Source of the DNA: an uncultured Bacteroidota bacterium
GTDB taxonomy: Bacteria > Bacteroidota > Bacteroidia > Flavobacteriales_D > Crocinitomicaceae
Direction of reading: 5' to 3'
Assembly (NCBI GenBank): GCA_937899625.1
Contig: CALCCB010000075.1
Coordinates: forward strand, 1-64,000
DNA length: 64,000 bases
Position numbers and translations under genes: made by a program. The notes beneath the pieces were generated by a model. It had not been told where the DNA came from and made no database searches. It worked only from the letters and a program-made list of their open reading frames with translations. Positions within the stretch are counted from its first letter, which is position 1. Each line of letters begins with the position of its first letter. This document shows positions 61,104 to 64,000 of this stretch, piece by piece.

Positions 61104-63041
61104 TTATCGCTTATTGATCAACTTTCTCAAACCATTCAGCTCAACAACATATGATCCGCTTGAAAGGCTACTTATATCTATCGATGCGTCAGCAGATCCT
61201 TTCATAACCACTTGTCCTCTCATATCATAGATGAGGTAGTCATATTGAGTTTTATCTCCTTTAATATACAGCACGTCCTCAACCGGATTAGGATACAGAA
61301 CCAGTCCAGGATTCTCATTCCCTTCAACACCAAGCAGATTTGGATCATTTTGAATGGTGCCATTTTTATTAATTACCCAGTTTAATGGATCGATGGTGAT
61401 GCTGTTATTGATCTGACCGATATTTTCAAGCAGGAACAAATCCTGATTGCTAGAAATATTGAAACGTATCGTCGTGTCAGGCAGAGAAGGGCGTGTGAAT
61501 TTTAGATCTATTGGATTTGTGAACGTTGGAGTTACTGTTGGTTTCGATGAATTATGCGAAATCTGAACGTATGCATTATTTCCGACCTGATTCCATCTTA
61601 CTGAATACGTAAGATATCCTTCTCCAAAATACCATTGCTCAAAAAACGGCGCTAAATCGACCGATGTTTCGGCTTCCAAATGTTCCTTCAGGTCAATTCC
61701 TTTCGCTGTACTATCCGAATAAGCTGTTTGAAAGGATCGTAATGCGTTAAAAAACTGAACATCATCATTGATCAAATAACGCATCGTGTGAACGATACTT
61801 GCCCCTTTATCATAGGTGAGGCGACCTGAAAAGATTCTGTTTTCATTTAAGCTATCCAACACCCAAACACTTCCCCCTGTTTGTGACATCACATTATCAT
61901 GTACGTCAAGCATGTGCTGATCCTTTTCTGCTGGATACAGATTTTCCAACATCAAATACTCAGAATAAGACGCAAAGCCTTCATTGACCCAGATATCACA
62001 CCATGAAGCACACGTTACATGATCGCCCCACCATTGATGTCCAAGCTCATGAGAAGTCAATCCTTTTTCAAAGAATCCTTGTGTTGTCATCGTCTGATGT
62101 TCCATTCCTCCGGATAGCGGAGCCATGCAGTGTCCATATTTCTCATCTTCATAAGGATAAGGTCCATACAGCTCATAAAACAACTCGATAAAATCTGCTG
62201 TTTCGTTGATGCGCGTTTGAAAATTAGTAAGCGTTGCCGGATTATCGTAAATAAAGTTCTGGATCATGATCGGAGCCGGAGCACCAACGGGATTCGCATA
62301 GATTGTATAATCAATATACTTTGCGACAGAAACCGAAACCAGGTAATAATCGATCGCATGACGGTGTTTCCATTCAAAACGTTTGAAACCATTACCCAGA
62401 TCAACAACGTTCTCTAATAATCCATTCGAGCCTGCCATACAAGTATCCGGAACCGTTATTTTAACTTGAGAACTATCTGCTTTGTCGGTAAGTGATTGTT
62501 TACATGGCCACCACTCATAGGCAGAAAAGGGCTCTGACAATGACCAAACCACCCTGTTCCCCCAAGTAGGAGAAGAAGCAGCTGTCATACCCGCACCTCC
62601 AAAAGGTGTTGTTCCTGCTGTGGGGGGTGTTCCGTTGTAATCAACTGCCACCACAAAATCCGTCCCTGTTGTTGCATTCAATGGAACTTTCACTGCCGAC
62701 CCAGCTCTATTAAAACTTACAGGAGTACCATCCAGACGGATCTGCGTAATCGTAAAATTACTGTGTAACTCAAAAAGAACAGAGTCCAGAGCCACAACTG
62801 TTGTTCCGTGGATCTCTCCTGTTCCTACTACGTCCGTTACCACATTATTCATGGCAATATCGAGCGCGTAAAAATGCACGTCATACTTTTCCGTTTCTGC
62901 AATCTGTCCAACAGACAGTGAGGCGCTTTTCGTGGGATACTCAGTTGATCTTCTTTTAGAACAATAATTATTGTCTTCTCGCTGAGCGTAAGTAGATGAA
63001 ATGGCAATAACGCCAATCAGAAATAAAGAGAGCTTAAGCAT
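61104..63041 (-). CDS. M1-family metallopeptidase with T9SS sorting domain
   Basis: 645 residues. The signal peptide is at about 1-19 (ending ISSTYAQ). The peptidase shows GGMEHQTM (311-318), where classical M1 enzymes have GAMEN, then the zinc site HELGH (H331, E332, H335) and E354 in WVNEGFASYSEY, followed by a catalytic Tyr candidate in FSGRLTYDKGASIVHTM. The last 70 residues (LVLYPNPVEDVLYIKGD to LNGLRKLINKR) are a type A T9SS sorting domain. It is therefore an extracellular aminopeptidase used to break down peptides outside the cell. Confidence 0.93.
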   Translation of the reverse strand: MLKLSLFLIGVIAISSTYAQREDNNYCSKRRSTEYPTKSASLSVGQIAETEKYDVHFYALDIAMNNVVTDVVGTGEIHGTTVVALDSVLFELHSNFTITQIRLDGTPVSFNRAGSAVKVPLNATTGTDFVVAVDYNGTPPTAGTTPFGGAGMTAASSPTWGNRVVWSLSEPFSAYEWWPCKQSLTDKADSSQVKITVPDTCMAGSNGLLENVVDLGNGFKRFEWKHRHAIDYYLVSVSVAKYIDYTIYANPVGAPAPIMIQNFIYDNPATLTNFQTRINETADFIELFYELYGPYPYEDEKYGHCMAPLSGGMEHQTMTTQGFFEKGLTSHELGHQWWGDHVTCASWCDIWVNEGFASYSEYLMLENLYPAEKDQHMLDVHDNVMSQTGGSVWVLDSLNENRIFSGRLTYDKGASIVHTMRYLINDDVQFFNALRSFQTAYSDSTAKGIDLKEHLEAETSVDLAPFFEQWYFGEGYLTYSVRWNQVGNNAYVQISHNSSKPTVTPTFTNPIDLKFTRPSLPDTTIRFNISSNQDLFLLENIGQINNSITIDPLNWVINKNGTIQNDPNLLGVEGNENPGLVLYPNPVEDVLYIKGDKTQYDYLIYDMRGQVVMKGSADASIDISSLSSGSYVVELNGLRKLINKR

Positions 63042-63083
63042 AACATGGTTTTGTACGAAAATACAGATTTCCTTTTCAATGTC

Positions 63084-63812
63084 CTATAATTGAATTTCAG
63101 ACAAATAAAAAGCCATTCCCAATGGAATGAGATTTGCATCCAAAGCCACACACCATCTGTCATCACTTCGTGGAGTAATGCCAAGTATCAATCCAACATA
63201 GATCAGGTATGACCCAACAAAAAGGAGTGATTCCAGAATATTTACATTGATTTTTGCGATATAAACATAAAATACTGTAACAAACACCAGCGATAGGATC
63301 TTGCTTGATCTCATGCCAATGACCATTGGAAGCGTTCGTTTTTCGACTTCGTCATACTTCAGATCACGTATGTCAAAAGGGACTGTTATTCCATAAATAA
63401 AAAGAAAACCAGTAAGGGAGGGCCACATTTTATTTTCCACAATACCCCCCATCGGAACATAGATCAACATGAAGGACCAAACCACGGCGATCAATATTGT
63501 TTTAATATAAGGTACATCCCGCAATGGTTTTTTTACAACGGGTAAAACATACCAAACAGAAACTACCGCAATGAGTCCGGTGCCAATCCATATTTCTATG
63601 CCAGAAGGAACGAAGATCAACAAACCGCCGACACCATTTAACAAGGATACCATAGATAAAATCCATAAACCTCTTCTATTCGCGTTAACCCATGTCAACC
63701 AAACCGACGGATTATTGATTCCTGATGATTTGATCAAACGATGAAAATTATAGGTACCAAGAACAAGACAAAAAATGATCAGTGCATAAATCACTGGTTG
63801 TTGATTCTGCAC
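63084..63812 (-). CDS. UbiA-like membrane prenyltransferase family protein, start unclear
   Basis: 242 residues from GTG 63812, about eight helices. The family pattern is weak but recognisable: LGTYNFHRLIKS where UbiA enzymes have NDxxD, and a second acidic motif FDIRDLKYDEVEKRTLPMVI. Such divergent UbiA proteins are common in Bacteroidota and often lack one Asp motif; their substrate is unknown. The open frame continues upstream to 63935 with protein-like, membrane-helix sequence (SNIIYGNWIVALGAAIFTFG) but without ATG, GTG or TTG. The real start may be an unusual ATT or ATC (63914-63880 region), or there is an error. The GTG start would remove the first helix. Confidence 0.7.
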   Translation of the reverse strand: MQNQQPVIYALIIFCLVLGTYNFHRLIKSSGINNPSVWLTWVNANRRGLWILSMVSLLNGVGGLLIFVPSGIEIWIGTGLIAVVSVWYVLPVVKKPLRDVPYIKTILIAVVWSFMLIYVPMGGIVENKMWPSLTGFLFIYGITVPFDIRDLKYDEVEKRTLPMVIGMRSSKILSLVFVTVFYVYIAKINVNILESLLFVGSYLIYVGLILGITPRSDDRWCVALDANLIPLGMAFYLSEIQL

Positions 63813-63907
63813 AAAACGAGACCAACCAAACGTGAAAATTGCCGCGCCTAATGCGACAATCCAATTGCCATAAATAATATTTGAAATGAACTTACCGATG
63901 AGGAAAG

Positions 63908-64000
63908 TTAACCAATTTCTCTGAGCACCTTCTCAACAGTGATCTGACTTATACAGCCGCACTGTTTCTTTTTCTTACAATCCGGACAATCCTGATCATG
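63908..64000 (-). CDS. C-terminal end of an unidentified Cys-rich protein, cut by the window
   Basis: A reading frame enters from the right edge and ends at TAA 63910-63908. The 30 visible residues are HDQDCPDCKKKKQCGCISQI followed by TVEKVLREIG. The C-x2-C-x5-C-x-C spacing suggests a zinc or iron-sulfur ligand set. The family cannot be recognised from this piece. It overlaps the open upstream extension of the UbiA-like frame. Confidence 0.45.
   Translation of the reverse strand, partial: HDQDCPDCKKKKQCGCISQITVEKVLREIG

Overview
The window looks like a chromosomal piece of an AT-leaning Bacteroidota, most likely a marine or aquatic Flavobacteriales relative (Cryomorphaceae/Crocinitomicaceae-like). 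Several signs point there: promoters of the Bacteroidota type (TTG, about 20 bp, TAnnTTTG), few Shine-Dalgarno sites, secreted proteins with type IX secretion (T9SS) C-terminal sorting domains, PKD and SprB-like adhesin repeats, a PorZ homologue next to recO, and a TonB receptor behind a TPP riboswitch. No phage, insertion sequence, CRISPR array or rRNA was seen. One tRNA-Arg(UCG) is present.

Layout. 1-1.4 kb: the N-terminal part of an acyl-CoA carboxylase beta subunit (cut by the window) and a small lipoprotein. 1.4-8.3 kb: a tight minus-strand operon of SpoIIM-fusion, DUF4129, DUF4350, MoxR ATPase and DUF58 genes. 8.4-11 kb: an ECF sigma/anti-sigma pair and a broken helix-turn-helix gene. 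11-16 kb: two secreted proteins of unknown role, pgk, and a three-domain fasciclin protein. 16.2-26.6 kb: xseA and xseB, the two exonuclease VII subunits, separated by a cassette of five two-component signalling genes that includes a kinase with about nine PAS domains. 26.6-30.7 kb: a T9SS cargo, Sco1, an RhlE-type helicase and a tiny basic secreted protein. 30.8-34.6 kb: a thiamine uptake locus (PnuC/PnuT, NadR-like kinase, TPP riboswitch, TonB receptor). 34.9-39.0 kb: an AT-rich four-gene sensory operon (receiver, porin-like barrel, small phosphate-binding-like protein, histidine kinase). 39-47 kb: a hydrolase, a giant PKD/SprB T9SS protein and a propeller-SpoIIE phosphatase. 47-51 kb: a lipoprotein, a LysR remnant, tRNA-Arg, porZ and recO. 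51-64 kb: mostly housekeeping genes (oppA-like, trpS, plsC, gatC, M42 peptidase, RDD, radA, CarF/PEDS1-like desaturase, NYN-LOTUS protein, M1 peptidase, UbiA-like protein).

How it fits together: the window mixes conserved core genes with environment-sensing modules. The two signalling cassettes (17.7-26.2 and 34.9-39.0 kb) contain stretches visibly richer in A+T than the core genes beside them and are the best candidates for acquired, little-described systems. Three or four genes carry lesions: the HTH gene at 10.0-11.0 kb, the CopD-like gene at 55.0-55.5 kb, the LysR fragment at 47.6 kb, and the missing canonical start of the UbiA-like gene. Some lie at homopolymers and could be sequencing errors rather than real decay. 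All calls come from reading the sequence; no database search was run.
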